A DNA stretch of 64,000 nt from Liopterus haemorrhoidalis (lineage: Eukaryota > Arthropoda > Insecta > Coleoptera > Dytiscidae). A model generated the notes under the pieces. That model had not been told where the DNA came from. It saw only the letters and a list, made by a program, of their open reading frames with translations, and searched no databases. The stretch covers positions 65,594,869-65,658,868 of the forward strand of contig OZ020612.1 in assembly GCA_963971575.1 (NCBI GenBank), written 5' to 3'. Shown here piece by piece: positions 12,417-23,260 of this stretch. Each line of letters starts with the position of its first letter. The stretch's first letter is position 1. Made by a program: the position numbers and the translations under genes.

Positions 12417-13217
12417 AATAGACCATATTAATAACTACGTCACAATCAAATCAGCCGCATCGCGTTTGGATTCCTTTTATTTGAATTTAGCATGTTGTTT
12501 TTTTGTTAAATTGTATTTTGGAAGTATAAATTAGTTTTCAAAGTAAGAAAATGCTTCACATCAAAACTACAAGTCAAATTTATTTATTAAAACTCTTATT
12601 TGATACATTATAATTTAATATGTCATTATTTTTGCAGAACAATATTATTTTAAAGGTTATTTTGATAACTTGACGTTAATAATCGTTATTATGGCAAGTA
12701 ACATAGCAATAAGTGTGTATATATCTAAATGGTTTGAAGGAACAATATGTTGTTCTTATTTTATCCATTATTGTTTTGGATTTTCATCTGTCAAAAAACG
12801 AAAAAAAAAAAAAAAAAATTGCAATTAAGAATGTAGCTGTAATGGTTACAATTTGGAGCAAAACAATTCACCGTTATGCATTTTAAAACAAAATATTAGT
12901 GATTATTTAGTGTTAATTAAATAAATACTAAAGATATTTCGATTTTCATATTATTTAAAAATGTAACCTATAAATATATCTTCGAATCATTATTTATATA
13001 TTTATAAAATCATTATTCTATAATATAAAGTATCTGGACTGTATATATTAGTATATATTTATCAAAAATACATATTTTTTGCTCCAAAATTGAACATATT
13101 CATAAAATTAAGGTAACAAAAGTAATGTCACATGTATTAAACCAGTCAAAAACTTCCAAAGGACTCAGTTCTCAGATGGCAGTACATGTATGTGATGACA
13201 CACTAATATGGTCTATT
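12417..13217 (+). mobile_element. Nonautonomous DNA element, AATAGACCATATTA ends (copy 1)
   Basis: An 801-bp element with inverted ends aatagaccatattaat and (minus strand) aatagaccatattagt. A second copy of nearly the same length lies at 35036-35828 in the opposite orientation, which confirms the boundaries. No coding region was recognised. Superfamily unknown. Confidence 0.75.
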
Positions 13218-13330
13218 ACTCTTTTGTATATATTCTTGATGTTAAGCAAATAATAAGTGACATACTACATAAAATTATGTACGTATGGAGGGGCAAGCTG
13301 AAGCAAGCATATTTTCTACTAAGTAACACT

Positions 13331-14060
13331 CAGTGATGGGCGTTTACACGTAAACTTTAATTGTTTACGTTTACGTGTAAACTTATGTAAACAATTAGTA
13401 AACTTGTCAACAATGTAAACAATGTAAACTTTATAAACTGCCAAATAATGAGGTTAGTTTTAGTTATTTAACACGAATAATAGAGAGTTAATGAACAAGT
13501 ATATTCAGTTCAAAACAATAAATTTATTAAAAAAATGGTGGGAAGAAACCGAAGGAATAGTTCTGAAGAACTAGGTTTTGTTTTAATTAAATAAAATGAA
13601 AGAAAATATAGGGCGTTATGCAAAATTTGCAATGAATCTTTTCAATATTAAAAAATATAGGCTGATTTTCTTAAAGGTGAAATTTAATGTATTTTGTTAT
13701 TAAAAAAATTAGACTGAATAAAGAAAGTTTTGTATTTTTCATATTCATATTTACTAATTTGTATGTAACACCTGTATAATGATGCAAATTCGATTTTTAT
13801 TAATATGTATATTAGCTTGTCCCAATTTTATATACTTACTTTTTCATTTAAAATCGTTTCATTAAAATTTTATTATTTATAAAAATGTATTGATAATGAG
13901 GTTCTGTAATTCAAAACAAGTGCGCATGTCTAAATCATTGTTTACATTGTTTACGTTGTTAACATTGTTTACAAGAGTTTTTGTGTTTACTTTACATCAA
14001 TTGTTTACGCGTCAACAATGAGGTAACTTACATCATGTAACTTACGCGCCCATCACACTG
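13331..14060 (+). mobile_element. hAT-type element with BED-finger remnant
   Basis: Left end cagtgatgggcg, right end (minus strand) cagtgtgatgggcg. Many subterminal motifs tgtaaacaatgtaaac lie near both ends, as expected for transposase binding in hAT elements. The interior has a short frame ERKYRALCKICNESFQY, resembling the CxxC part of a BED zinc finger. Internally deleted. Confidence 0.65.
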
Positions 14061-14178
14061 AAGAAAAAAAGTAGTAGAAGAAGAAATACTAAAAGAAGAC
14101 GTAAAGGAAGCCTCAGCTTTACTTGTGGTTATTATTAAATTAAGCCACCTACCGTCTTTGCTCCCGCGGCTGTCCGGT

Positions 14179-14344
14179 TCATACAGTATTCTCCTGCCCC
14201 CCTGCAGTATGGAGAAGGGGGCTACGTACTTGGGAGCCATTGGAGACGCGACCGCCCCCATTAACGTTAATAAGAGTCGTGGTAGTAGTTTCGCTAGCTG
14301 TACTTTCTCTTTTGCGATACATGTTAGTTGGTTGACTGTATAAT
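14179..14344 (-). CDS. DH44R: DH44 receptor exon, C-terminal tail to in-frame TGA
   Basis: The acceptor (tttccccccag) is followed by ATTA; with the CG left by the previous exon it completes Arg, giving RTESIR-LYSQPTN-MYRKRESTASETTTTT and then LINVNGGGRVSNGSQVRS, PLLHTAGGQENTV and TGA. The Arg-Glu-Ser and poly-Thr segment is typical of DH44-receptor cytoplasmic tails and is a likely phosphorylation/arrestin region. The longest ORF on this strand is in a different, wrong frame. A good donor (AAAGACG/gtaggt) lies 26 nt beyond the TGA, so the exon may extend to 14153 in some transcripts. Confidence 0.88.
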
Positions 14345-14725
14345 CTGGGGGGAAACACATAGTATTAGTAGTGTAAAACGTTAAAATAAGGGGGGCATTT
14401 AGGAAAGGGGGGCAGATTATCGGAATGCATAGGTTGTAGAGGTGTTGTTTTCACTGAAAAAAAACAAAATAAGAATTATTTTTGATTTACATTTCACTTA
14501 ACATTATTTTGGAAGTAAACACGCCGACAAAAAAAAAAAAAAAGAATGGGGCAGTCTTACGATTATAATCTGTGAAACGACGGGTGCTGCATCTTCTAAC
14601 AATAGACTTGTAGAATGATATTAAATTAACCATATTTAGTATTTGCACCTCGAAGAATAGTAATCAGAAACCATTATGAAACAAATAAAAAATATATATC
14701 TTATTCCATAAGAAAGTTATTAATT

Positions 14726-15122
14726 ATTAAATATTAAACAGTTTCAAATACCGCCCTTTAGTGCGGCAAATATGCCATTCAAAAATATATGCGCAAATGA
14801 CGTCAATGATACCCATTATTATTTCATCTTAGTTAATTTTTAAAACAGATGATCAAAATATAAAATGATATAAACAACAAACTTAATGTTTGACAATATT
14901 AGCAAGATATAACATGAATGCATGAATGTTCATGCACTCGAGAGTAATATAATGAACGTACGTCGAATACTAATAAGCAGAATATCCACTAGCAGCATCT
15001 ACGTCACAATGACCTAATTTTTAAAATGTAAAAGTATTTACAACTATTTTTTGTCAATATCATAACAAAATTTACAAAATTAGATACGCCAATGTGTATA
15101 AAAACTGCTTAGTACTTAAATA
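14726..15122. repeat. Family D repeat, uninterrupted copy
   Basis: A 400-bp repeat that also occurs at 43165-44735, where it is split by two insertions. Shared segments include gtacgtcgaatactaataag and gtgtataaaaa-tgcttag-type sequence. Useful as the empty-site reference for those insertions. Nothing coding. Confidence 0.75.
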
Positions 15123-15357
15123 AGACTGCATCCATATTTTTTCGTTGGGGGAAAAGAAAATAAAAATTTTCTTAAGGTGGCTCAGAATGTAGATTTTTTT
15201 CTTGGGGGGTCTGATGTTCAATTACCAGACAAATCTGTCCATTAAAAGCGTATTTTTGAGTATTGGGGGGGGGGGGGGGGAGGTTCAATCCCGTGAGCCC
15301 TTCCTGTATGACTGCACCGAAAGTATGCTACTTTCATTTAGTAAAAACCATTTATAC

Positions 15358-15660
15358 CGGTGTTTCTCAACCAAAAACGCACCGCGGACCAGTATAATAT
15401 ATAATTTTCTAACGCGGACTAATAATAACTGTTGGTTAATTTTTTGCAAGAAATCAAATATATTTAATGTGCTACTAAATAAATTTATTTTATTTGTAGA
15501 AAATCACAGAAAGTTACCAGAAAATAAACGAAATATAAATTATTTACATAAAACATGTGCATAAAAAAACTGCAAAAAACACATATAAAAACATTCGCGC
15601 ACCACTATATTTTTTCTGGGGACCACAGGTGGTCCGCGGACCACCTGTTGAGAAACACTG
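15358..15660. mobile_element. hAT-type nonautonomous element
   Basis: Same family as the middle element of the 6.5-8.0 kb nest: left end cggtgtttctcaacc and right end gttgagaaacactg, with ggtccgcggaccacc near the right end. The 120-codon ORF overlapping it is not a gene. Confidence 0.82.
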
Positions 15661-15674
15661 ATTTACATATATTA

Positions 15675-16142
15675 CAATCGCTCAGTAAGTCTCCGGTCTA
15701 ACTAAAAAAACATTTTTTTTTTTAGAAATTCGACTTTATTCTTCAACATACTCTCCTTCAAGAGTAATACATTCATTACAACGCTCCTCAAATTAAAAAA
15801 ATTAAAATTAATTAATATAAATTCAGCATACCAATCAGTAATAGTTGATTTGCCTCGTGCAGAGTCTCTATAACGCTTATCAAGTCACTGTTTGGCTTCA
15901 ACAGTATTTTTTTCCATCAAAAATACAATGTTTAATCAACACACGAAATTCTTTTTTATCCATTCTTTTGAAAATTACAAAACTGGAGTCACTAAAACCA
16001 CTTTAACCTCTAAACTAATTGTCAGAATGTCATGAAATTTTCACACGTATCGTTTGAAGGTTGGAACTATCCAGAAATCGTATGGGTCTGTCAACAATGT
16101 TGCCATATATATGTCAGACCGGAGACTTATTGAGTGAAGTGT
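15675..16142 (-). mobile_element. mariner, internally deleted
   Basis: Inverted ends containing cagtaagtctccggtctaac are present on both sides, next to TA. On the minus strand the transposase starts MDKKEFRVLIKHCIFDGKK, then (after a one-base shift) runs to RDSARGKSTITDWYAEF. It then jumps to a C-terminus RCNECITLEGEYVEE and stop. The whole catalytic core is deleted. Nonautonomous. Confidence 0.85.
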
Positions 16143-17115
16143 TAGGCGTGATGCTTTAAAAACTGTACCACTCGAAGAGCTCGCCCACTCGTTCTAATCA
16201 CTTCTGATTCGTTGCCAGTGGTGCATAGATACAGAAGGGGATTATATTAAATAAATTAAAATGCATTTTTAAAAAACTTCAACTATTTTTATATTATAGC
16301 AGCATTCTCGGCCATATCTTGGCACACTCTGAAAGTTTTCAGAAATGTTCATTAAGATAAGGTATGTAGCTAGAGAAATGGAAACGAGAATCTTATTCAA
16401 TTTACTGATAGAATAAGCACAAACCCGGAAATTCCTTTACGGAACAGGGTGCTAACACTATTACATTATTTGCACAGTTACTGGACACACAGTCCTTGGC
16501 TACAGGAATTTAACTTAGAAGAAAAATATTTGTAGAAAACAAAAAAAAAAAAATTGTGTTTTAATCTGGGTCCCATCTAAATCGATGGTAAATAGACACG
16601 TGACAAGCATTGGCGTCCACATAGAGGTTTAACCCCCGCCCCAACAGACTTCGGAAAAAAATAATAGTATTTTTACTTTATATTTAAATTCTAATTATAA
16701 GATTCAAGTTTTGCTCCTCCCAATAGAAATTTTCGAGTGCTGTACTCATAGTTGAGATGGGTGCGAGCTATGAATTTTAATGGGACACGATGGATTACGA
16801 TGATCCACGTGAATGTCAACAAAAATTGCGCTTTGGACCATGAGTGGGACTGATCGTGAGTACTGAATTATAAATCGTGCGTGAGCGGGTGTAAATAAAA
16901 AAAAAACATGTTTCACGATTTTTTTACTGGGTGGAAAAAATCATTTTTTTATAGGAAAAAAGAGTAAAATTTCAAAAATACATATTGTACATGTGGTATA
17001 TATGGTCCCAGGAATTTGTCAAATTTCAGTTAATTTGCTCACGGTAAGATAAAAGTTATTCGGCTTTTGAATACTTATTACAGAAAGGCATTTGTTTCAT
17101 TAAAAAATATTTTGC
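16143..17115. other. Nothing recognised in the receptor intron
   Basis: AT-rich sequence with a poly-A tract; no transposon ends or ORFs of note. Confidence 0.5.
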
Positions 17116-17118
17116 TTA

Positions 17119-17376
17119 GGCCCGGTCTTTCCACCTTCAGATAAAGTTCCAGGTAACTATCTGACAGATAAGGTTATTTGTAACTTCATCTGCTGAATAA
17201 ATGTCAATACCAGTCAGTGAATCCAATACGTCAGTCTCATTATCCGTTAGATAACTATCCGATAGATACATTTGTATAGAAAGAAGGGATGATATTTACT
17301 CAGCAGATGAAGTTACAAATAACCTTATCTGTCAGATAGTTACCTGGAAGTTTATATGAAGGTGGAAAAACGGGGC
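17119..17376. mobile_element. PIF/Harbinger-like MITE, 258 bp (copy 1)
   Basis: Long inverted ends beginning ggcccggtctttccacct; flanked by TTA. A near-identical element of exactly the same length lies at 59276. The arms contain gtaactatctgacagataag and its mirror. TWA duplication supports PIF/Harbinger. Confidence 0.9.
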
Positions 17377-17529
17377 TTAGTCAGGTTATTAATATCATCA
17401 ACATCATCATCATAATCACGAGTTAAGGCCTGTCCTAAATCCCCTCTTTTTTTTTGGTCTGCCCATACATGCCCGGCCACTTCCCGAACCTGTCTTGACA
17501 ATATTTGTGTAAATTCGAAACATTGTGAA

Positions 17530-18118
17530 TCACATGTTGTCAATACGGGTTACTCAGATCATTTTGGACAAGTGTTGATACTAAAAGAGGCAAATTTAAA
17601 TTTAAATTTAGATTTCAAGAAAAATCGTAATTCAATAAAAAGGGAAATAAGACATGTAAATGACCAAAATTTTGACATGCAAACTGGTAAACACCAGTTT
17701 GCTGGCCAGGGAAACATGGGAAAGTGTTTATCAAATAAATTTGGACTTAAAGACAAAATTTTATAATTTTATGGAAACATTTAAATATTATTTTAATATT
17801 TCATTTCCAATAAAAAGGATTAATTTTAGTAAAAGTAAACACAAACCACTCTGGCTAACAAAAGGTATACAAATATCTTCAAAAAATTTAAAAAACCTGT
17901 ATCATTTATCTCGACAAGGAAAAGCTGACTATACAAAGTATTATAAGTTGTACAGAAAAACATATCGAAAAGTTATACAAATTGCAAAACGTAACTATAA
18001 CAATGACTTGATTTTAAACTCCACAAATAAAAGTAAAGCTGTCTGGTCGATAATTAAGAACAATTTACCCACAGAAACACCTGAAAAAACAACAAAAAAA
18101 AATAATATTTTTTGTTGA
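17530..18118 (+). pseudogene. Non-LTR retrotransposon fragment, endonuclease end to pre-RT linker
   Basis: It begins with the SDH motif that closes an APE-type endonuclease (NTGYSDHFGQVLILK). After a frame change near 17660 it continues KPLWLTKGIQISSKNLKNLY, YKLYRKTYRKVIQIAKRNY and NSTNKSKAVWSIIKNNLP, the usual linker between endonuclease and reverse transcriptase in Jockey/I-type LINEs. The RT itself is missing. The large ORF here is this linker, not a host gene. Truncated at both ends. Confidence 0.78.
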
Positions 18119-18487
18119 CCTGTGTAATATTCATATTAATGGACATAAAAGTATTTTGCACTGCAAATTTGGGACTGCATAATCGTTTCTGGTAACTGAA
18201 CGTTCAGCGCACGTTCAAAGGTAGAGTGCTTCTCCCGTGAAATCAGGACTCTCTCGTGAAATCAGTGACTTCATTGTATATGCGCCAAACAATGACGTCA
18301 AACCAATCGCAACGCAGTTTGCAGCCGGTTTTACGTCCGTTGCTTAGCAACAAAGCGTCTTTACGAATTTGAGATTCTGCACATGTGACGTCACTAGCCT
18401 GATCTCGTGGGCAAAGAACTCTAGTGGGGTAGAGGTATACACTGGTATTAAATAATGGCAGCTTCATTGAGTGCTGCAAAATACATT

Positions 18488-19205
18488 AAAGGGGGGGTAT
18501 GGTCAGAGCAGCACATTTTATACCCATTTTCAAGATTTTTTTTTTTAGAAAACTGTTAATAGTAACTTGATTGGGATAGTACCTACAGTAAAGAACAACC
18601 TTTGAAGAGTATCCAAACAAATTTTTATTGAAAAATATCGAAAATTAAGCTCGTGACATGAATTTGAAATTTTCGTTCAAGACAAAGAGTTGATTTGCGG
18701 TGAGACACATAACTAATGACTGGATCATCTAAAACAAAAAAACCAAAAATATTTCGTTAGTTTATGAGTTTCTTGAGGTAATCGAGTTTTTTCAAATATC
18801 TAGATTATTTAATTTTTCAAAACGGAATTTTTTTTTTCGAAATTTCTGTTTTCAGTTGTAAAAAATTCCATAAAAAAAAAAGAAAGCAAGAAAAAAAAAT
18901 ATATCGACAGCGTTACCTCAAGAAACTCATAAACTAACGAAATATTTTTGTTTTTTTTGTTTTAGATGATCCAGTCATTAGTTATGTGTCTCACCGCAAA
19001 TCAACTCTTTGTCCTGAACGAAAATTTCAAATTCATGTCACGAGCTTAATTTTCGATATTTTTCAATACATTTTTTTTTGGATACTCTTCAAAGGTTGTT
19101 CTTTACTGTAGGTATTATCCCAAACAAGTTACTATTAACAGTTTTCTAAAAAAAAATCTTGAAAATGGGTATAAAATGTGCTGCTCTGACCATACCCTCC
19201 CCCTT
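18488..19205. mobile_element. Foldback element, about 295-bp inverted arms
   Basis: The left arm (18488-18785) and right arm (18913-19205) are inverted near-copies, beginning ggtatggtcagagcagcaca and ending with the mirror. The central spacer is about 125 bp. No ORF. The arms differ by a handful of substitutions and poly-A length changes. Confidence 0.88.
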
Positions 19206-19944
19206 AAAATAATACCTTTTCTAGCAACTAATAAAGATAAATTATTTTTAGCGAAACTTTGTCTCTAAATACTCTATCCAGAAGCCGAATGATTAAAGCT
19301 TTATTTTATCATCCATTTCACTGGACGTTAATTTCACAACATTAATTTGTTTATTAAATGATGTTTTTTGTAAACATTAACGGCGATGATCGCTGGCTGC
19401 AGTCTGTTCCCGTCCCCCACCTAATTCGCCACTGAAAGCAACTGTTGCCTAAAGCTATATTATACCTCAACCACATCAATCAAACTTTCTGTTGTTGTGC
19501 AATTGTTTCTAGAACCACGCACAGCTTTTCAATAGACGATTTATTGTTTATTTTGTTGCGTTGTCTATTCATGGGAGTAATATTTCGTTGTAGAGCTTAT
19601 GTAAACTGTGAGCTAAATGTGTTAAATTCTATAATATGATTAGCGTATGAATAGAGTCATGTACCATGAACACAGAGAAGATGGCGGAGCAAGTCGTTGT
19701 TTAAGCTATACAATTATTTAGGGAATAATGCGGATTTGAGAGAATTAGCCATATTAAACATAGATTGATTTAAGATTACACTGGACTAGATTAAATAGGG
19801 AACGAATTGTAACTTTACACTTCGCTAGCTTTGGTTTCATTTCCTGTGCTATAATATCGTGTTTAACCGAGTGTAGAAACTTTATCTGTTTCATTTTACG
19901 GACTGCTGGGAATTTTGAGCACACTCAAACAAATACCATATCTT
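19206..19944. other. Nothing recognised in the receptor intron
   Basis: No supported ORF or repeat. The 64-codon ORF at 19445 has no supporting feature. Confidence 0.45.
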
Positions 19945-20130
19945 GTTCTATTACATATTTCATTTCATGTATTCATTGCTGTTTTTCCAAGGGAAGGTTT
20001 CATTTCCTTTCCAGATTCTTTGAATGACAACCGCTACCGTGATATGATTGAGAACTTTCTGTCACATCAATTTGATGAACTTACTTTTGACAACAAGATG
20101 GCGCTACATGTCACACAGTATGAACAAGAA
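19945..20130 (+). pseudogene. mariner-type transposase core fragment
   Basis: Across two frames the sequence gives FPDSLNDNRYRDMIENFLSH, FDELTFDN and then QQDGATCHT, matching the block around the second catalytic Asp of the insect transposase family also seen at 25268-25833. The frame shifts just before QQDGATCHT and is not repaired. No ends were found. It is a short inactive relic. Confidence 0.65.
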
Positions 20131-21005
20131 TCATGGGCACCGCGAAGTGCGTGCCAGAAGGTGCACTGGCACCCCCTTTTAAAATTAACAATTCTTCAAT
20201 CAATATTTAATAATAAAAACTTAATTTTCTTCCACTTTGTTGTTACAATAGAAAACCCTTGGGTGATCAGTATTATTCAACTCTCCCACACATTTCATTT
20301 GTATTGTGAACATTGTTTTAATTAGAAATATAAGTATCCTTCATATTAATTTGTAATAAACGTTATGAATACCCATTATAGTGTTCTGAATGCGGATCTA
20401 TTATGGATCTAGTTGTCAATTAGTGTGTCAAAGGACGCCATCTCTAGGCATTCACATACCGAGCGCCCTTAAGATATTAGAGCCGACAGATTGACTTCCT
20501 TCACTCGCTCTGGGCCATGTGATAGTGTTGACATATTAGATTATCGCATGTTCACTTAACTTGCATTTCAAATACTAATTATGAAACGGTTACACATTTT
20601 TTTTTTTTGTAAAAGTTACATATTTAACATAATTTGAAATGAAATAGATAACGAGATTCGAAGATTGGGGGTTCAATTCCCTTTGGACGTTTGATTTATC
20701 TGAAGATTTTCCTTTAGTTTGCTGAACAATCTTTGGTGTTCGACTATTATCTCTCGAAAAACCAAACTGCGCATTTTTAACAGCAATGTAAAGTCAATCA
20801 TGTTGTACGCATGTGGGTAAAATATCAAGCAAGTAGCGAGTAAAATAGCTCAACCTTAAACTTTACTCGCCGGAGAAGAGCGAGCTGCGAGTTAACTAGA
20901 CAGCATTATTACATTTAGCGAATTTAGTAGCAGCGAGTAAATTCGTAAGCTAGTAAACTTACCCAGTGTAACTGAGCATTAAGAAGTCTAAACTTTAAAA
21001 CTTAC

Positions 21006-21175
21006 CGTATACTTTCTGTTCTGGATCTAGGAGACCAGTCTTTGCTATGAGTACTGTAATTATACCTCCTGGATCCATGGAACGATCTGGCTGTCTTCCA
21101 TCTTTCCAAATGATGTTTTATTGTGTTCTGGACCTCAGTGTTTAGGAAACAGTAGAACAGAGCCATCATCAGACC
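21006..21175 (-). CDS. DH44R: DH44 receptor exon, end of TM7 and proximal tail
   Basis: A 170-nt exon (56 codons plus two bases), separated from the previous exon by only 152 nt. Acceptor is tctgatggggtctag-type (ctag before GGT), donor gtaag after ATACG. It encodes [20 protein letters not shown], the class B TM7/helix 8 signature, then a basic tail with [27 protein letters not shown] and IR split across the junction. GLMM replaces the more usual GF-V after the Gln. The tail has Ser/Thr sites suited to receptor phosphorylation (inference). The stretch contains no long ORF because of its size. Confidence 0.92.
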
Positions 21176-21327
21176 CTAGAAATTCGTTATAATACTTTAA
21201 AATGTTATAAAAATTAAATTAAATTATTTAATTTATGTGATGAGGGTAAAATTTTGATATAGAAGATTTAATAGTTTTTTGTACACTGCATCATGATTCA
21301 GATTGGACAATTAGGGTTCTTTCCTAC

Positions 21328-21513
21328 CTGTGTTGAAAGTAGTACTGCTCTTATGATTTCATAAATATATTTATTGAAACCCTCCGTAGGTCCAGCGATT
21401 GTAAAAATATAAGTAATTCCCAGTAATGGAATGAGAACCAGAAGCGCTTTTGTAGCTTTTCGGTACTGCTGTGTTTCCACAGACTGAGCTGAACGAAGCT
21501 TTATTATGAGGAC
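21328..21513 (-). CDS. DH44R: DH44 receptor exon, ICL3, TM6 and start of TM7
   Basis: A 186-nt exon (62 codons), acceptor ttgtttctag, donor CAG/gtagga, phase 0 at both ends. It begins [12 protein letters not shown], the cytoplasmic end of TM5 and ICL3. It continues with the diagnostic [17 protein letters not shown], the TM6 motif IPLLGITYI, then ECL3 ([12 protein letters not shown]) and the first part of TM7 (RAVLLSTQ). The run ET-QYRKA-KA-LVL-PLLGITY is shared with vertebrate CRF receptors and supports a DH44 receptor over other insect class B receptors. A GTG (Val) codon mimics a start in automated calls; there is no start codon here. Confidence 0.95.
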
Positions 21514-21654
21514 CTAGAAACAAAAAAATTATTAATGCTGTGTTTCAAGTACACTTAACAACACATATCTTGAGTGTTACCACGGGCTATGACGTACATT
21601 TGTCTTTGTCTAAAGTAATATTTACTGACAGAGATTAAATTGTGTAGCTTTGAC

Positions 21655-22458
21655 CAGTGGTATCCAAAATAGGGTACGCGTACCCCGAGGGAAACGCGCG
21701 TCTATACTTGGGAGTACGAGAAGAAAATTCAAGAAAAATTCCATAATTCAGTGGTGTGTTAATAAATAGTTAAGAATGTGATTACAAAAAAAAAAAAAAA
21801 AAAACTCAATGAGATACCGTTCTATACAATTGTTCGTTTCACACTAGAACGCGTTCGCGAATGAAAAATCCCAAACATCTCCTAGACACAAACAGCTTTG
21901 TTCAATATACATCAAATGAAAATTGCTATCGTAATCGCAAAAAAAATACGAGCTGTATTTCATTTAATATTCCTAAAACGGTTCTTATGTAAAATACTGT
22001 TTAATAAAGTCTGTTCAAGATACGTATGAAATGACGTCACATTCGATTAATTTAGTTACTAATGTTAGACTGTAATATAACTAATATGCAAGCATTACTC
22101 AGTTGTTACATTTGGCTTCCACAGGTTAGTAGCCCTTTTCACGTTGCCACATCATCTTAAACAGCATTTCCCGTCGTATTTCTGTTTAACACGCGGACGA
22201 GTGAGGTTAAGCGTTTTTTTTTATTTTGAATTGTATTGAATTATTATAATAAAAATCTCGAAAGCTCTTAGTAGCCGCGCCTAAAGGGTGGTTTTGTCTC
22301 TTAGTAATTATATTTAACGATTCTTATACACTGAAATTTTCGTTTTATTTTATTTAAAGTTGTACGATATTGAACAATATATTATATACATAGCATAATT
22401 TAAGCCATAAATTTCTCAACACTCTTACTGCTCACGACACACCGGTTGGAAAGCACTG
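21655..22458. mobile_element. Pair of hAT-type termini (possible composite)
   Basis: A left terminus cagtggtatccaaaatag with gggtacgcgtacccc and a right terminus accggttggaaagcactg are both hAT-like but only weakly similar to each other, and no shared duplication is visible. They may be the two ends of one old element or halves of two different ones. Confidence 0.4.
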
Positions 22459-22484
22459 ATCTATATCCTAATACATATTAGCCC

Positions 22485-22760
22485 CCTGTTTACAGTTGGT
22501 TTGCAGAATTTCATCGTGGTCGTGTGTCCGTCAGTGATGAATCTTGTGAAGGTCAACCAAAATCGGTTGTGATTCAAAAAAACATCGATGCTGTACGCAA
22601 AATGATTGAAGATCAGCATGTGACTTACCGTGAGATAGAGGCATCTTTTGGCATATCGCAGACTATAATACATTCATTGCAAAATCCGTAGACAACATCG
22701 TTACAGGTGACGAAACTTGGATTTATTCATATGAATCGGAAACTAAGCAACAATCCACTG
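22485..22760 (+). pseudogene. mariner transposase fragment
   Basis: Frame SWFAEFHRGRVSVSDESCEG, QPKSVVIQKNIDAVRKMIED then HVTYREIEASFGISQTIIHS; after a gap GDETWIYSYESETKQQSTVW. This is the same mariner family as 33946-34714 (HTH region then the first catalytic Asp in GDETW). The segment between is deleted and the remainder is missing. Confidence 0.8.
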
Positions 22761-22855
22761 TTTGGGTCTTCTAAGGCCCGGTATTTCGAGCCATAGATAA
22801 AATTGACTATCTATGGGATAAGTTGTTATCACGGGAATAAACGATTTTTTGCGTA

Positions 22856-23260
22856 CAGTCTGTTCCAAACGGTTAAGCGAAACTAAATGGGAATTTAGTT
22901 CTTTTAGGTTGTCACGAGAAGGGACCTTGCTTGGGTTATTTCATTTTTCAAGTTGGGATGTCAAAATTTAAAATTCCAACAATGAAACCATGGAAACGAA
23001 TGACATGTCAAAATTAAATATTTTTTTTTTATATTTTAATGACAAAAAAATAAATAAATGGGAAATTTGTATAAAGAATAACACAAAAAATCAAAATATA
23101 AAGAAAATGACATTTTAAAATGATATTAACCTTAATCAAAAAATGTTTATTGTAAGTATGATTTACAAAGCTTAAACAAAACGGCCGAAAGGCACGATTT
23201 AAACGATGAAAGTAACTAGATTGCAAAATCTAGTTCCGCTTAACCGTTTGGAACAGACTG
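22856..23260 (-). mobile_element. Family E MITE, TA-flanked (copy 1)
   Basis: 405 bp; inverted ends cagtctgttccaaacggtta and taaccgtttggaacagactg, flanked by TA. A second copy in the opposite orientation lies at 43261. Fragments of the same end occur near 24050-24135 and 53295-53340. No coding capacity. Confidence 0.85.

Noticed and set aside
14028..14360. 110-codon minus-strand ORF
   Set aside because: Wrong frame. The receptor tail is encoded in another frame after the acceptor at 14345.
17660..18118. Host gene of 152 codons
   Set aside because: Matches the linker region of Jockey/I-type LINEs and follows an SDH endonuclease motif in another frame.
20806..20960. MITE with GGGTAA-type ends
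   Set aside because: The inverted similarity of the ends is weak and no duplication is visible; could be chance.
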